Assembly: GCF_030408735.1 (NCBI RefSeq)
Contig: NZ_CP047204.1
Span: forward strand, 992,001 to 1,056,000
Origin: Corynebacterium faecale
Lineage (GTDB): Bacteria; Actinomycetota; Actinomycetes; Mycobacteriales; Mycobacteriaceae
Length of the DNA: 64,000 bases
Reading direction: 5' to 3'
The notes below the pieces were generated by a model. The model searched no databases, had not been told where the DNA came from, and saw only the letters and a list, made by a program, of their open reading frames with translations. A program made the translations under genes and the position numbers. This document shows positions 16,555 through 24,580 of this stretch, piece after piece. How positions within the stretch are numbered: position 1 is the first letter of the stretch; each line of letters begins with the position of its first letter.

Positions 16555-17733
16555 TCACTGAGTTGGATCGAGCACGACCTTGATGCAGCCGTCCTCCTTC
16601 TTCTGGAACTTCTCATAAGCCCCTGGGGCCTCGCTCAGGGGAACCCGGTGTGTGATGAAATCATCAATCCCCAGGGGATCCGTGGAATCCTCCACCAGCG
16701 GAAGGAGATCATCGATCCACGCCTTCACGTTGCACTGACCCATGCGCATCTGAATCTGCTTATCAAACATGGTGAGCATCGGCATGGGGCTGGCTTCGCC
16801 ACCGTAGACACCACTCAGCGACACGGTTCCACCACGCCGGACCAGATCAATGGATCCATGGAGTGCCCCAAGTCGGTCCAACCCACCGTGTTCCATCATC
16901 TTGCGGGCGGCCACGTCGGGCACGAAGCCCATCACATCATGTGCGAGCTTGCCGACGGGTGACCCATGGGCTTCCATACCAACTGCATCCACTACGGCGT
17001 CAGGGCCACGTCCGTCGGTGAGATCGCGGATCGCCGCATGCGCATCCTCACCCATATCGAATACCTCGATGCCGTGCCGGGCTGCCATGGCGCGACGCTC
17101 AGCGACAGGTTCGATACCGAATACGCGGGCCCCCAGGTGACGGCCGATTCTGGCACACATCTGGCCGATGGGTCCGAGTCCGTAAACCGCCAGGGTGTCA
17201 CCCTCGCCGACATCGGCGTACTGCACAGCCTGCCAGGCAGTGGGCAGGACATCGCTGAGGAAGAGGTATCGGTGATCAGGGAGTTCATTGCCAACCTTGA
17301 TCGGTCCGAAGTTGGCGTGTGGAACCCGTAGGTATTCAGCCTGGCCGCCGGGTACTGAGCCATAAAGTCGGGAATAACCGAAAAGGCTGGCCCCGGAGCC
17401 GTATTCCCGGACCTGGGTGGTTTCGCACTGGGAGAACAATCCCCGCTTGCACATCCAGCAGGTGCCGCAGGAGATATTGAAGGGGATGACCACCCGGTCA
17501 CCCACGGTGAGGTTGGAGGCGGGGCCAGCTTCAACCACACGTCCCATGGGTTCATGGCCGACGATATCGCCTTCATCCATGAAAGGGCCGAGCACCTCAT
17601 AGAGGTGCAGATCAGAACCGCAGATTGCGGTTGAGGTGACTTCGATGATGGCATCGTTGTCTGCCTGCAGAACAGGATCAGGAACGGTGTCTACGCTGAG
17701 TTTTCTTTTTCCTTGCCAGGTCAGTGCTCTCAT
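16555..17733 (-). CDS. Zinc-dependent alcohol dehydrogenase, formaldehyde-dehydrogenase-like
   Basis: A 392-aa medium-chain dehydrogenase. The catalytic zinc motifs are ICGSDLHLY and GHEPMG, the structural zinc is held by four Cys in CGTCWMCKRGLFSQC, and the cofactor site is GLGPIG followed by an acidic residue (GIEP), suggesting NAD. The extra segment after GMEAHG is typical of the fdhA-like glutathione-independent formaldehyde dehydrogenase group. ATG 17733 overlaps the CinA-like stop by four bases (ATGA), so the two are coupled. Confidence 0.88.
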   Translation of the reverse strand: MRALTWQGKRKLSVDTVPDPVLQADNDAIIEVTSTAICGSDLHLYEVLGPFMDEGDIVGHEPMGRVVEAGPASNLTVGDRVVIPFNISCGTCWMCKRGLFSQCETTQVREYGSGASLFGYSRLYGSVPGGQAEYLRVPHANFGPIKVGNELPDHRYLFLSDVLPTAWQAVQYADVGEGDTLAVYGLGPIGQMCARIGRHLGARVFGIEPVAERRAMAARHGIEVFDMGEDAHAAIRDLTDGRGPDAVVDAVGMEAHGSPVGKLAHDVMGFVPDVAARKMMEHGGLDRLGALHGSIDLVRRGGTVSLSGVYGGEASPMPMLTMFDKQIQMRMGQCNVKAWIDDLLPLVEDSTDPLGIDDFITHRVPLSEAPGAYEKFQKKEDGCIKVVLDPTQ

Positions 17734-18245
17734 ATGTCCTTCTCCTGATGGTTGATGAGCTCCACCATGGAGTCGTATAAGAGTGCCAGGGCATGGTGTT
17801 CGGTCTGCTCTAGAACTTCCTCGGGATCTCCAGGGAAATGGTGGAGTTCGGTGTGTAATGTTCCTCGAACAAAGGCAGCAATCCAGGTGGTGCCAGGGGG
17901 ATTGCCCTCTTGGCCGTCTGGGCCACCCGCCCCGGACACGGCGACAACCGCGTCAGCGGTCATCAGGTCAGCGACTCCGAGAGCCATTTGACTGACCGCC
18001 TCCTCAGTGAGGACGGGGTCACCTTCGGGGACTTTCAGAACCTCGTACTTGATACGGGTCATGTAGGACGTCACCCCGCCTGCGTACCAGGATGAGGAAT
18101 CCGGTGCTGCGGCCAGTCGACAGGAGATCTTTCCTCCTGTGAGTGATTCCGCAGCAGCGAGGGTGAAATCGTGTTGGAAAGCGATCCGGGAAATATCCTG
18201 CGCAATGGCATCGACATCTGGGTGTGCGTTATCTGTCTTCGACAT
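17730..18245 (-). CDS. CinA C-terminal domain protein (nicotinamide-nucleotide amidohydrolase family)
   Basis: A 171-aa protein made only of the CinA C-terminal domain: AAAESLTGGKISCRLA, a GGVTSYMTRIKYEVL segment, and VSGAGGPDGQEGNPPGT. In E. coli PncC this domain deamidates NMN. ATG 18245 has GGGAGG 12-17 bases upstream; the open frame continues upstream but runs into the small protein. It is the first of three tightly spaced genes (CinA-like, ADH, TPP enzyme) behind the small stress-type protein. Confidence 0.85.
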   Translation of the reverse strand: MSKTDNAHPDVDAIAQDISRIAFQHDFTLAAAESLTGGKISCRLAAAPDSSSWYAGGVTSYMTRIKYEVLKVPEGDPVLTEEAVSQMALGVADLMTADAVVAVSGAGGPDGQEGNPPGTTWIAAFVRGTLHTELHHFPGDPEEVLEQTEHHALALLYDSMVELINHQEKDI

Positions 18246-18269
18246 TGGCGGCTCGGACCTCCCTGTTGG

Positions 18270-18303
18270 TAGTTGGCCGGAGGTGTTAATAGTTGGCCGG
18301 AGG
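18270..18303. repeat. 14-bp direct repeat at the end of the small-protein gene
   Basis: TAGTTGGCCGGAGG occurs at 18270-18283 and 18290-18303, 20 bp apart. The second copy encodes the terminal PPANY residues of the small protein; the first is an untranslated copy behind its stop codon. Confidence 0.85.
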
Positions 18304-18471
18304 GTCACTGCTGGGGAAGGATTCCTCGCCCCATTCATCAACCTTCTCATCGTCGGTGGTGGGGCCACCGGTGGGTACGGTGTCCTTGTCTTCTGAGGTT
18401 CCGGTTTTTGCTACCCGGTCATCCTCGTCCTCTGGCGTGCCAAAAGGGTTGGTGTTGGGAGTGGTACTCAT
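18286..18471 (-). CDS. Small acidic protein with conserved SFPSSDPPANY end
   Basis: A 61-aa hydrophilic, probably disordered protein rich in Asp, Glu, Thr and Pro. Its C-terminus WGEESFPSSDPPANY matches a pattern shared by many small actinobacterial proteins near stress genes (EESFPASDPP type); function unknown. ATG 18471 has AAGGAGATC just upstream. It leads the CinA-ADH-TPP enzyme cluster, 40 bp ahead of the CinA-like gene. Confidence 0.75.
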   Translation of the reverse strand: MSTTPNTNPFGTPEDEDDRVAKTGTSEDKDTVPTGGPTTDDEKVDEWGEESFPSSDPPANY

Positions 18472-18773
18472 CGCTGATCTCCTTAACTATTGGTTTGGAG
18501 CATGGATATCAAGGTCCACATCTTCTGAGTGATTCGGGTCACTCGGTGATTGCGAGAATACTCGTAAATTTCTTATATGTCAGTCAGTGCCGGAGAAAGT
18601 GCTGGTCAGGTGGAGGGATGCCCATGGTTCGTGGGCGGCGCCGTGCACGTGCATGTCATTGTCTGACATGTCTTCAGAAATGCCGGAACCCGCCCCGGTG
18701 GCTTGTCCTTTTCAGGAATCAGTACACGAGAGCGGGTTCGGAATATTACTGCCTGCCCAGGAAGCTTGTCCGG
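18472..18773. other. Intergenic region with no convincing gene
   Basis: About 300 bp between the small protein and the ferredoxin reductase, both on the minus strand. It should hold the promoter of the small-protein cluster (A+T-rich part 18480-18590) and the end of the reductase transcript. Short open frames here lack recognisable composition or homology, and I saw no clear terminator. Confidence 0.5.
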
Positions 18774-19910
18774 TCAGGACACCTGCAGCGCCGACTTGGC
18801 CAGCTTGTGCAGACGTGGCACCGGCATGCGGTAATTGATGGCTGCGGCGGTCCCCAGTGTCGGCCAATGCAACAGGGCGGACCGTTCCGTGAGGGATCCC
18901 TCGACCACGATGGGGTCACCTTCGTGGGGGATCGGGCCACTGATTTTTATATTCAACCCGAACTGATCAGTCCAGAAATAGGGCTGGTAGTTGATGGTGG
19001 GGGCGTCATCACCGTGGAGGAGCGCGGCGGCGGCGATCTTGGCTTCTTCGATGGCGGAGGTCCACACGGGGGAGCGCTGCCCGTTGAACCAGGCCACATC
19101 GCCGGCGGCAACGATATTGTCTGTCACCCTGCCGCGGGTGTCCGTGATCAGGCGTCCGTCCAGGAGGAGGCCTGAGTCTTCCAGCCATTCAGTATTAGGA
19201 GCATCGCCGATGGCGGATACCACGACATCGGAGGTGATGATCTGGCCGTTGTCCAGCTCGACCTGTAATCCCGACGGCGCAGGAGAAAGTGCAGGGGTGA
19301 CCGATCGCACCATCGCATCGATGACCTCAACACCGTTGTCACGTGCGACATCAGTGAGGATCTGGGCGATCACCGGGCCCATCTGCAGCAGCATCGGCAA
19401 GCCGAATTGGATCAGGCGGACCTCGCAGCCGAGTGCACGTGCTCCGGAGGCCACCTCCATGCCGAGTGGGCCACCGCCGATGACGGTGACGGTTGGCTTC
19501 GCCGCCAGGCGCGTGCGGAGCGTGGCCGCCTCATCGAGGGTGCGCAGGGTGTACTCATTCGGGTTGTCGGTGAACCTGCGTGCGCGGGTGCCGGTGGCGA
19601 TAACCAGGCCGTCGTAGGGGACGGTGGTTCCGTCGGCAAGCTCAACGTGCTGTGCAGCGACATCAAGGCCGACCACGGAACCCTGGACCTCAGTGGCTGC
19701 GTGGGTCGCCTCCGGAAGGATGGTGTCCATGAGGTCGGCGTCCGGGTTCAGTGCCGCTTTTGACAGGGCGGGGCGGCTGTAGGTGGGATGGGGGTCCTCA
19801 CCGATGATGGTGAGATCGCCCTGGAACCCCTGTCGTCGGAGAGCATCACCTGCGGTGAGCCCTGCGATTCCGTGGCCGGCAATGACAATTTTTTGCACGG
19901 TGTTCTGCAC
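18774..19910 (-). CDS. Ferredoxin reductase of a P450 system (FAD/NAD(P)H)
   Basis: A 378-aa pyridine nucleotide-disulfide type reductase. The FAD site is VIAGHGIAGLTAGDAL, the NAD(P)H site is VIGGGPLGMEVA, and the second FAD motif is IVAAGDVAWF. It is expected to move electrons from NAD(P)H to the adjacent 3Fe-4S ferredoxin and then to the P450 at 21314. It lies 45 bp downstream of the ferredoxin gene on the same strand. Confidence 0.88.
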   Translation of the reverse strand: MQNTVQKIVIAGHGIAGLTAGDALRRQGFQGDLTIIGEDPHPTYSRPALSKAALNPDADLMDTILPEATHAATEVQGSVVGLDVAAQHVELADGTTVPYDGLVIATGTRARRFTDNPNEYTLRTLDEAATLRTRLAAKPTVTVIGGGPLGMEVASGARALGCEVRLIQFGLPMLLQMGPVIAQILTDVARDNGVEVIDAMVRSVTPALSPAPSGLQVELDNGQIITSDVVVSAIGDAPNTEWLEDSGLLLDGRLITDTRGRVTDNIVAAGDVAWFNGQRSPVWTSAIEEAKIAAAALLHGDDAPTINYQPYFWTDQFGLNIKISGPIPHEGDPIVVEGSLTERSALLHWPTLGTAAAINYRMPVPRLHKLAKSALQVS

Positions 19911-19955
19911 GGTATAAACCCTCTTCCTGGTGCGCTGGGATGATCGACGGGATGG

Positions 19956-20159
19956 TTAAAGGTTCTGTGCGGTCAGGCGCAGCGCTGCGACGGGGCAGAC
20001 GCGGACGGCATCCTGGGCGGCTGGCAGATCAGAATCGTTGATGTTCTCAACGTCGAGGATGAGCTCACCCTCGTCATCCAGGTGCATGAGGTGGGGCGCT
20101 GCTTCCTCGCAGAGTCCGTGGCCTTCGCAGCGGGGGCGGTCGAGTTCAAGATGGTGCAT
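19956..20159 (-). CDS. [3Fe-4S]-type ferredoxin of a P450 system
   Basis: A 67-aa ferredoxin. Ligand residues are Cys11, His14 (in place of the second Cys), Cys17 and Cys55 before Pro: CEGHGLC ... CPVAAL. This CxxHxxC pattern is typical of 3Fe-4S ferredoxins that serve actinobacterial and proteobacterial P450s. ATG 20159 has AAAGGAGTAG upstream. It is divergent from lysR, with a 26-bp LysR-type site between them. Confidence 0.88.
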   Translation of the reverse strand: MHHLELDRPRCEGHGLCEEAAPHLMHLDDEGELILDVENINDSDLPAAQDAVRVCPVAALRLTAQNL

Positions 20160-20252
20160 GGCTACTCCTTTGAAAGAGGGCAGGGATCCCGTTGTGTGAC
20201 CGGGGTCATGTTTCAATGTCTGTAGCGTTCCATGTAACTCTAAATCTGTCCA

Positions 20253-20280
20253 ATGAATAGATGGGATGGGTACTATTCAT
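20253..20280. promoter_or_regulatory. LysR-type operator between ferredoxin and lysR
   Basis: ATGAATAG-N12-CTATTCAT, perfect 8-bp arms (20253-20260 and 20273-20280) in the divergent promoter region. The same 26-bp geometry recurs at 21185-21210 before the P450 gene. Confidence 0.72.
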
Positions 20281-20283
20281 CTC

Positions 20284-21201
20284 ATGAATGAAGAGTTCGG
20301 CAACCTCGCCAATGTGGATCTCAATCTCCTGGTTTCCCTCCATGCGATCCTGGAGGAGGGGTCGGTCACCGCGGCGGCGGATCGGGTGGGTCTTTCGCAA
20401 CCTGCCATGAGCCATGCCCTGCGGAGGATCAGGAAATTGCTCGGTGATGAGATCCTCATCCGTCAGGGGGCTGTCAACGTACTCACCCCGCGGGCTCGCG
20501 ACATGCTCGGGCCGCTCCGTGAAGTCCTGCAGAAAACCACGGGCCTGCTCGGTGGGCAGGTGTTCAATCCGGAGTTCAGTCGCAGAACCCTGACGCTTGC
20601 GATGTCCAGTTCCGTCGCTTATGTCGTTGGCCAGTCGATCTCCCTGCTCATGGAGCGGGAGTCACCGACCATGTCTCTCAGGGTCATCACCACAGATGAT
20701 ATTTCTGATTCAGTGTTCATTGATCAGGGTGCGGATGTGCTGCTGGTGGCGGAGGGGTATGAAGTCCCACACCCTCGCGAGCGGCTTTTTGATGATGAAT
20801 GGGTGGTGGTTGGCGGCCACCCTGAACTGCTGGAGGGGGACGTCATTTCCTGTCTGCAGGACTGGCCGCATGTTGGTCTACAGTCCGCCCGGGCCACCAG
20901 GCCCTATGAGCTCCTCCGTCACCGGGGTCTGGACGTGAAAATGAAGGTGCATGTCACTGATTATCTGGTGGTTCCCCAGTTTGTGGCAGGGGTTCGGAAG
21001 TTGGCTCTCCACAGGCGTCGGGTAGTTGAGCGCATGGCACGGACCCTGCCTGTTTATGTCGCTGATTTCCCTTTTCCCATCCTCGGCCTGGGTGTGGACA
21101 TGGTTCACAATCCATGGCAGCACGACGATGTGTTCCGCAGCTGGGTGGGTGACCTCCTCCATAGGGCCATCGCCATGCATGATGTGAATAGTGGTGATTA
21201 G
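20284..21201 (+). CDS. LysR-family transcriptional regulator of the P450 cluster
   Basis: A 305-aa LysR protein. The N-terminal winged helix is clear (NLLVSLHAILEEGSVTAAADRVGLSQPAMSHALRR broken over residues 14-48), followed by a LysR substrate-binding domain. The form is close to NodD/PcpR-like members. ATG 20284 is chosen because the alternative at 20266 lies within the operator. It sits between the divergent ferredoxin/reductase genes and the downstream P450, and probably controls both; an aromatic acid is a likely inducer (inference). Confidence 0.88.
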   Translation: MNEEFGNLANVDLNLLVSLHAILEEGSVTAAADRVGLSQPAMSHALRRIRKLLGDEILIRQGAVNVLTPRARDMLGPLREVLQKTTGLLGGQVFNPEFSRRTLTLAMSSSVAYVVGQSISLLMERESPTMSLRVITTDDISDSVFIDQGADVLLVAEGYEVPHPRERLFDDEWVVVGGHPELLEGDVISCLQDWPHVGLQSARATRPYELLRHRGLDVKMKVHVTDYLVVPQFVAGVRKLALHRRRVVERMARTLPVYVADFPFPILGLGVDMVHNPWQHDDVFRSWVGDLLHRAIAMHDVNSGD

Positions 21202-21210
21202 AAACATTCA
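21185..21210. promoter_or_regulatory. Second LysR-type operator, upstream of the P450 gene
   Basis: TGAATAG-N12-ACATTCA spans 26 bp like the site at 20254-20279, with five complementary bases per arm. It overlaps the end of lysR (stop 21199-21201) and lies about 105 bp before the P450 start. Confidence 0.6.
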
Positions 21211-21313
21211 TTGGACGTATGTCCTGGGGTCGTTTTAAATGTGACGTAGATCTTATTCACGCAGCCACGCCCAACCGCATCACAGCATGGGCCCCACTTT
21301 GAAAAGAGTTCTG

Positions 21314-22489
21314 ATGACCACTGCAACCACACCGGTATCCGAGCATGATCTCTTCTCCGATCACACCCTCGCCAACACCGAAGAGGTCTACGCCGAACTC
21401 CGCGAACTCGGCACCGTTGTCTACCTCCCAGCCAATGAGTCCTATGCCATCACCCGCTATGAGGCCATCCGGGAAGCCAACTCCGATCCAGCCACCTTCT
21501 CATCCAAGCAGGTTGCCTTCAATCCGCAGATGAATGAGATCCTCTCCGGAACCAGCCTGGCGGCTGACCCACCGGAGCACGGGAAACTGCGCGCCATCCT
21601 CACCGACAACCTCTCGCCACGTGCATTGCGATCCCTCAAGGATGTCATCAACCAGGACGCAGATGCGCTCGTGAAGGAACTTATCCAGAAGGGGACCTTT
21701 GACGGCATGAAGGACCTCGCTGTCGCATTCCCGGTTTCTGTGGTGCTGGATCTTATCGGTGTCCAGGGCGACAAGCGTGACAGCATCCTCCCATGGGGAG
21801 AAGCCGCCTTCAATCTGCTCGGACCGCTCAATCAGCGCGCACAGGAGTCCTTCCCGCTCGCCGGTGAGCTGTTCACCTGGACCCATGAGGACATGAAGGG
21901 CGAGGACCTCGCCGAGGGCAGCATCGGCCGCGCCGTCTGGCAGGCCGCTGAGCGTGGTGAGATCGCTCCGGAGAGCTTCGGTTACCTGGTCCACCAGATT
22001 CTCGCGGCCGGCATGGACACCACCATTGCCACCATCGGCAATGTCATCCAGCTGCTGGCTGAATACCCTGAGCAGTACGCGGCCCTCCGCGAGGATCCGA
22101 AGAAGATCCCCGCAGCGGTGGCGGAGACCCTGCGTTTCCGTACCCCGGCGCCCGCCTTTGGTCGACTGGCCACCCGTGATGTCGAGGTGGATGGCACGAT
22201 CATCCCTGCAGGCAGTCAGGTTGCCCTGCTCTACGGTTCAGGCAACCGCGATGAGCAGAAGTATGAGAATCCGGATGTCTTCGACATCGACCGCAACCCG
22301 GTTGATCACCTCGGTTTCGGCTACGGCATCCACGGTTGTGCCGGTCAGGGCCTGGCCAAGCTCGAGATCAACGGACTCATGGAAGCCTGGCTGCGCAACG
22401 TTGAGAGCTTTACCGTCACCGATGTGGTGCCACGCCTCAACAACTTCTCCCGCCCCTATGACTCCATGCAGGTGACCATCACCAACTAA
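21314..22489 (+). CDS. Cytochrome P450, CYP199-like
   Basis: A 391-aa soluble bacterial P450. Seen are the I-helix AAGMDTTIATI, the ExxR motif ETLR, and the heme-binding GFGYGIHGCAGQGLA with the proximal Cys. The segments ADPPEHGKLR, PWGEAAFNLLGP and RLNNFSRPYDS resemble CYP199A enzymes that hydroxylate or demethylate para-substituted benzoates; the substrate here is inferred only. ATG 21314 follows AAAGAG at a normal distance. Redox partners are encoded next door at 18774-20159. Confidence 0.88.
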   Translation: MTTATTPVSEHDLFSDHTLANTEEVYAELRELGTVVYLPANESYAITRYEAIREANSDPATFSSKQVAFNPQMNEILSGTSLAADPPEHGKLRAILTDNLSPRALRSLKDVINQDADALVKELIQKGTFDGMKDLAVAFPVSVVLDLIGVQGDKRDSILPWGEAAFNLLGPLNQRAQESFPLAGELFTWTHEDMKGEDLAEGSIGRAVWQAAERGEIAPESFGYLVHQILAAGMDTTIATIGNVIQLLAEYPEQYAALREDPKKIPAAVAETLRFRTPAPAFGRLATRDVEVDGTIIPAGSQVALLYGSGNRDEQKYENPDVFDIDRNPVDHLGFGYGIHGCAGQGLAKLEINGLMEAWLRNVESFTVTDVVPRLNNFSRPYDSMQVTITN

Positions 22490-22526
22490 AAACACAAACC
22501 CTGCTTGACGACGAAACCCCGACTGT

Positions 22527-22552
22527 CGCCCACCGTCCTAGGCCGGTGGGCG
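22527..22552. terminator. Hairpin between convergent P450 and YjbR-like genes
   Basis: CGCCCACCG and CGGTGGGCG form a 9-bp stem with an 8-base loop. It overlaps the end of the minus-strand gene and could serve the P450 transcript; no clear T run follows. Confidence 0.5.
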
Positions 22553-22897
22553 CAGGCGTTTGGGAAGTGTCTCCACCACCAACTGGTAGGAATCCTCGAT
22601 CAGTCCCGCCAGCATCTCCTGCGTGATGCCGGGCTCTTCGGTGATGGTGATCCAATGTTTCTTGTTCATGTGATACCCCGGTGTGATTGAGTCAAAGGCC
22701 CGTCGTAGTTCCCCGGACATCTCCGGGTCGCATTTCACCGTCACAATGTCCTGGCCCTGATGTTCAGACACGTACATGAACATCTTGCCCTTCACTTTGA
22801 ATACCGCAGTGTCGGCTCCGAAGGGGAACTCAGGGTTGGAGCCGAGAAAATCCATCGCCACCATGTGCGCATGGGAAACCAGATTCATGTGCACCAT
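22538..22897 (-). CDS. MmcQ/YjbR family protein
   Basis: A 119-aa protein of the MmcQ/YjbR fold. Features include the N-terminal Asn-Leu-Val-Ser helix, FPFGADTAVFKVKGKMF, and the C-terminal MNKKHWITI plus the helix DSYQLVVETLPKRLR. Sometimes labelled DNA-binding because of its fold, but no function is established. ATG 22897 has AAAGG upstream; ATG 22888 is possible. Confidence 0.82.
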   Translation of the reverse strand: MVHMNLVSHAHMVAMDFLGSNPEFPFGADTAVFKVKGKMFMYVSEHQGQDIVTVKCDPEMSGELRRAFDSITPGYHMNKKHWITITEEPGITQEMLAGLIEDSYQLVVETLPKRLRPPA

Positions 22898-23095
22898 GGT
22901 AGAGCCTTTGACATGTCCCACCTGGCGGGCACGGGGGACTCAGTGGTGGTTCCGGGGGTGAAACTACTTTCTGGGGCAAATAAGTGGGGCAGCAGATGTG
23001 TAGTCTTCATTCTTGCTGGGGCTTGGCTGTAGTGAAGCTGGAAGAACCCGGTTGAAAATCTGCATTGTTTGTGGGAAACCAGAATGAAGGAATCT

Positions 23096-24499
23096 ATGAA
23101 CCGCTCGAAGATCATCGCAGCCCTGACCACCGTCAGCCTCGTGACCGCAGCAGTGTCGGTTGCTCCGACCGCCACTGCGGTCCAGTTCTACGGAGAGCAG
23201 AGGAACGATCGCTCCATCTGTGTCTCCCAGTCAACTCCCAATGAAGTACAGGTCACCAAGGATTATTATCAGGCGCAGCTGGATGAGTATCTGGTGATGC
23301 AGGGCGCACTGCGTGCAGCCTTTCCGGAGTTCTCTGTGCACTATGAAAGATTTGATGAATTAAACGCGCAGGGAATCTCGATGGCTGTTTTCCCGTTCGA
23401 GCCACTCCTCGAGGTTGGATTCACCCCGTATGAGGCGAGGTTTTTTGCCGTCGAGGGAACCGATACCTACAAGGGGTTGCAAAGTCTGGTGACAACCGGG
23501 GCCTCCATGGATGTTGAATTCGCACCTGAATGGACCAAGGCACAGATGGGCGCTTATCCGAATTCTGGCGCCCCAGTTGTTCCGATCGGTGCAGACTGGA
23601 CAATGCAGCAAACCAGCCTTCGAGCTGTCGACGCCTATGTTGAACTGACCGCTGGGATGCCGGTGGGAGCATTTCGGCCCAATCTGGATGACGATTCGAA
23701 ACTGCGACCTTTCGTAGAGGCGCGCCTTGAGGTACTTGCTCCGGCAAAGGTAAAATATGACGCGGTCATGTCCCCGACTGCCGTTCTCTGGGCGGCCCAG
23801 AGCTGCCTCACCCTCTACCGGGCAGGTGATCTGCCTGCTGCAGGCCCGGTCACCACAACAACGGTGACGCCCACGACAACGGCCACTGCGCAACCGACAA
23901 CCACCACAGTGACTCCCGCGCCGACCACGACCACTGTGGCACCGGTGACCAGTACTGTCACGGCACCGGTTCTCACCACCACAACCACACCGGCCCCGGT
24001 CACCACTACCGTCGCGCCGGTCACGAGCACCGTCACCGCGCCTGTGGTCACGGTGTCTGAAACCCCGGCTCCGGTCACCACGACCGTGGCTGGAACCACC
24101 ACGACGCAGACTGAAGCACCGGTGACCATCACCGAGGCACCGGTTCTCACCACCACTGTCACGGCACCGGTTCTCACCACCACGGTTACCGCGCCTGTGG
24201 TCACGGTGTCTGAAACCCCGGCTCCGGTCACCACGACCGTGGCCGGAGCCACCACAACGGTGACGGAAGGGCCGGTCACCACCACGGTGCAGTTGCCGGC
24301 AGAAACCGTCACAGAAGTGGCACCCACGGTCACTGTGACAGTGACACCGACCGCCACCGCAACTGACACCCCGGATCCCGGTGATGGGGGAGGAAACAAC
24401 TTCGGCATGGTGGCGGCGATCGTCGCTGTTCTCGCAGCTATTGGCGGTATCGCTGCCTTCTTAGCTAACAACGTTGGACTATTCGCTGGATTCTTCTAG
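23096..24499 (+). CDS. Secreted Thr/Pro/Val-rich repeat surface protein with C-terminal membrane anchor
   Basis: A 467-aa envelope protein. Residues 1-29 are a signal peptide ending TATA; about 30-240 form a globular domain with two Cys; about 240-430 are a low-complexity stalk of TTTVTAPV-like units; the last 35 residues contain a membrane helix (VAAIVAVLAAIGGIAAFLA). Such stalks are usual for O-glycosylated or wall-spanning proteins. ATG 23096 has GAAGGAATC upstream. No catalytic motif was recognised. Confidence 0.75.
   Translation: MNRSKIIAALTTVSLVTAAVSVAPTATAVQFYGEQRNDRSICVSQSTPNEVQVTKDYYQAQLDEYLVMQGALRAAFPEFSVHYERFDELNAQGISMAVFPFEPLLEVGFTPYEARFFAVEGTDTYKGLQSLVTTGASMDVEFAPEWTKAQMGAYPNSGAPVVPIGADWTMQQTSLRAVDAYVELTAGMPVGAFRPNLDDDSKLRPFVEARLEVLAPAKVKYDAVMSPTAVLWAAQSCLTLYRAGDLPAAGPVTTTTVTPTTTATAQPTTTTVTPAPTTTTVAPVTSTVTAPVLTTTTTPAPVTTTVAPVTSTVTAPVVTVSETPAPVTTTVAGTTTTQTEAPVTITEAPVLTTTVTAPVLTTTVTAPVVTVSETPAPVTTTVAGATTTVTEGPVTTTVQLPAETVTEVAPTVTVTVTPTATATDTPDPGDGGGNNFGMVAAIVAVLAAIGGIAAFLANNVGLFAGFF
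24035..24243 (+). repeat. Repeats in the Thr-rich stalk, including an exact 56-bp direct repeat
   Basis: The 56 bp at 24035-24090 recur without change at 24188-24243. Shorter ACGGCACCGGTTCTCACCAC-type units occur around and between them. All copies keep the reading frame. Confidence 0.85.
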
Positions 24500-24515
24500 C
24501 TGATCACCACGCACG

Positions 24516-24562
24516 AGACCCCCTCGTCACAGGATGTGAATCCATGTGGCGAGGGGGTCTTG
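24516..24562. terminator. Bidirectional terminator between surface protein and CocE-type hydrolase
   Basis: AGACCCCCTCG (24516-24526) pairs with CGAGGGGGTCT (24550-24560), an 11-bp perfect stem between two convergent genes. Confidence 0.75.
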
Positions 24563-24580
24563 GCGTCGACAAGCGTGTTT

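Noticed and set aside
18587..18838. Short plus-strand frame in the gap before the ferredoxin reductase
   Set aside because: It overlaps the reductase end, has no ribosome site and no protein-like pattern.
23830..24380. Possible CRISPR-like repeat array
   Set aside because: The repeats are in frame, degenerate and encode a Thr/Pro/Val stalk; there are no regular spacers.
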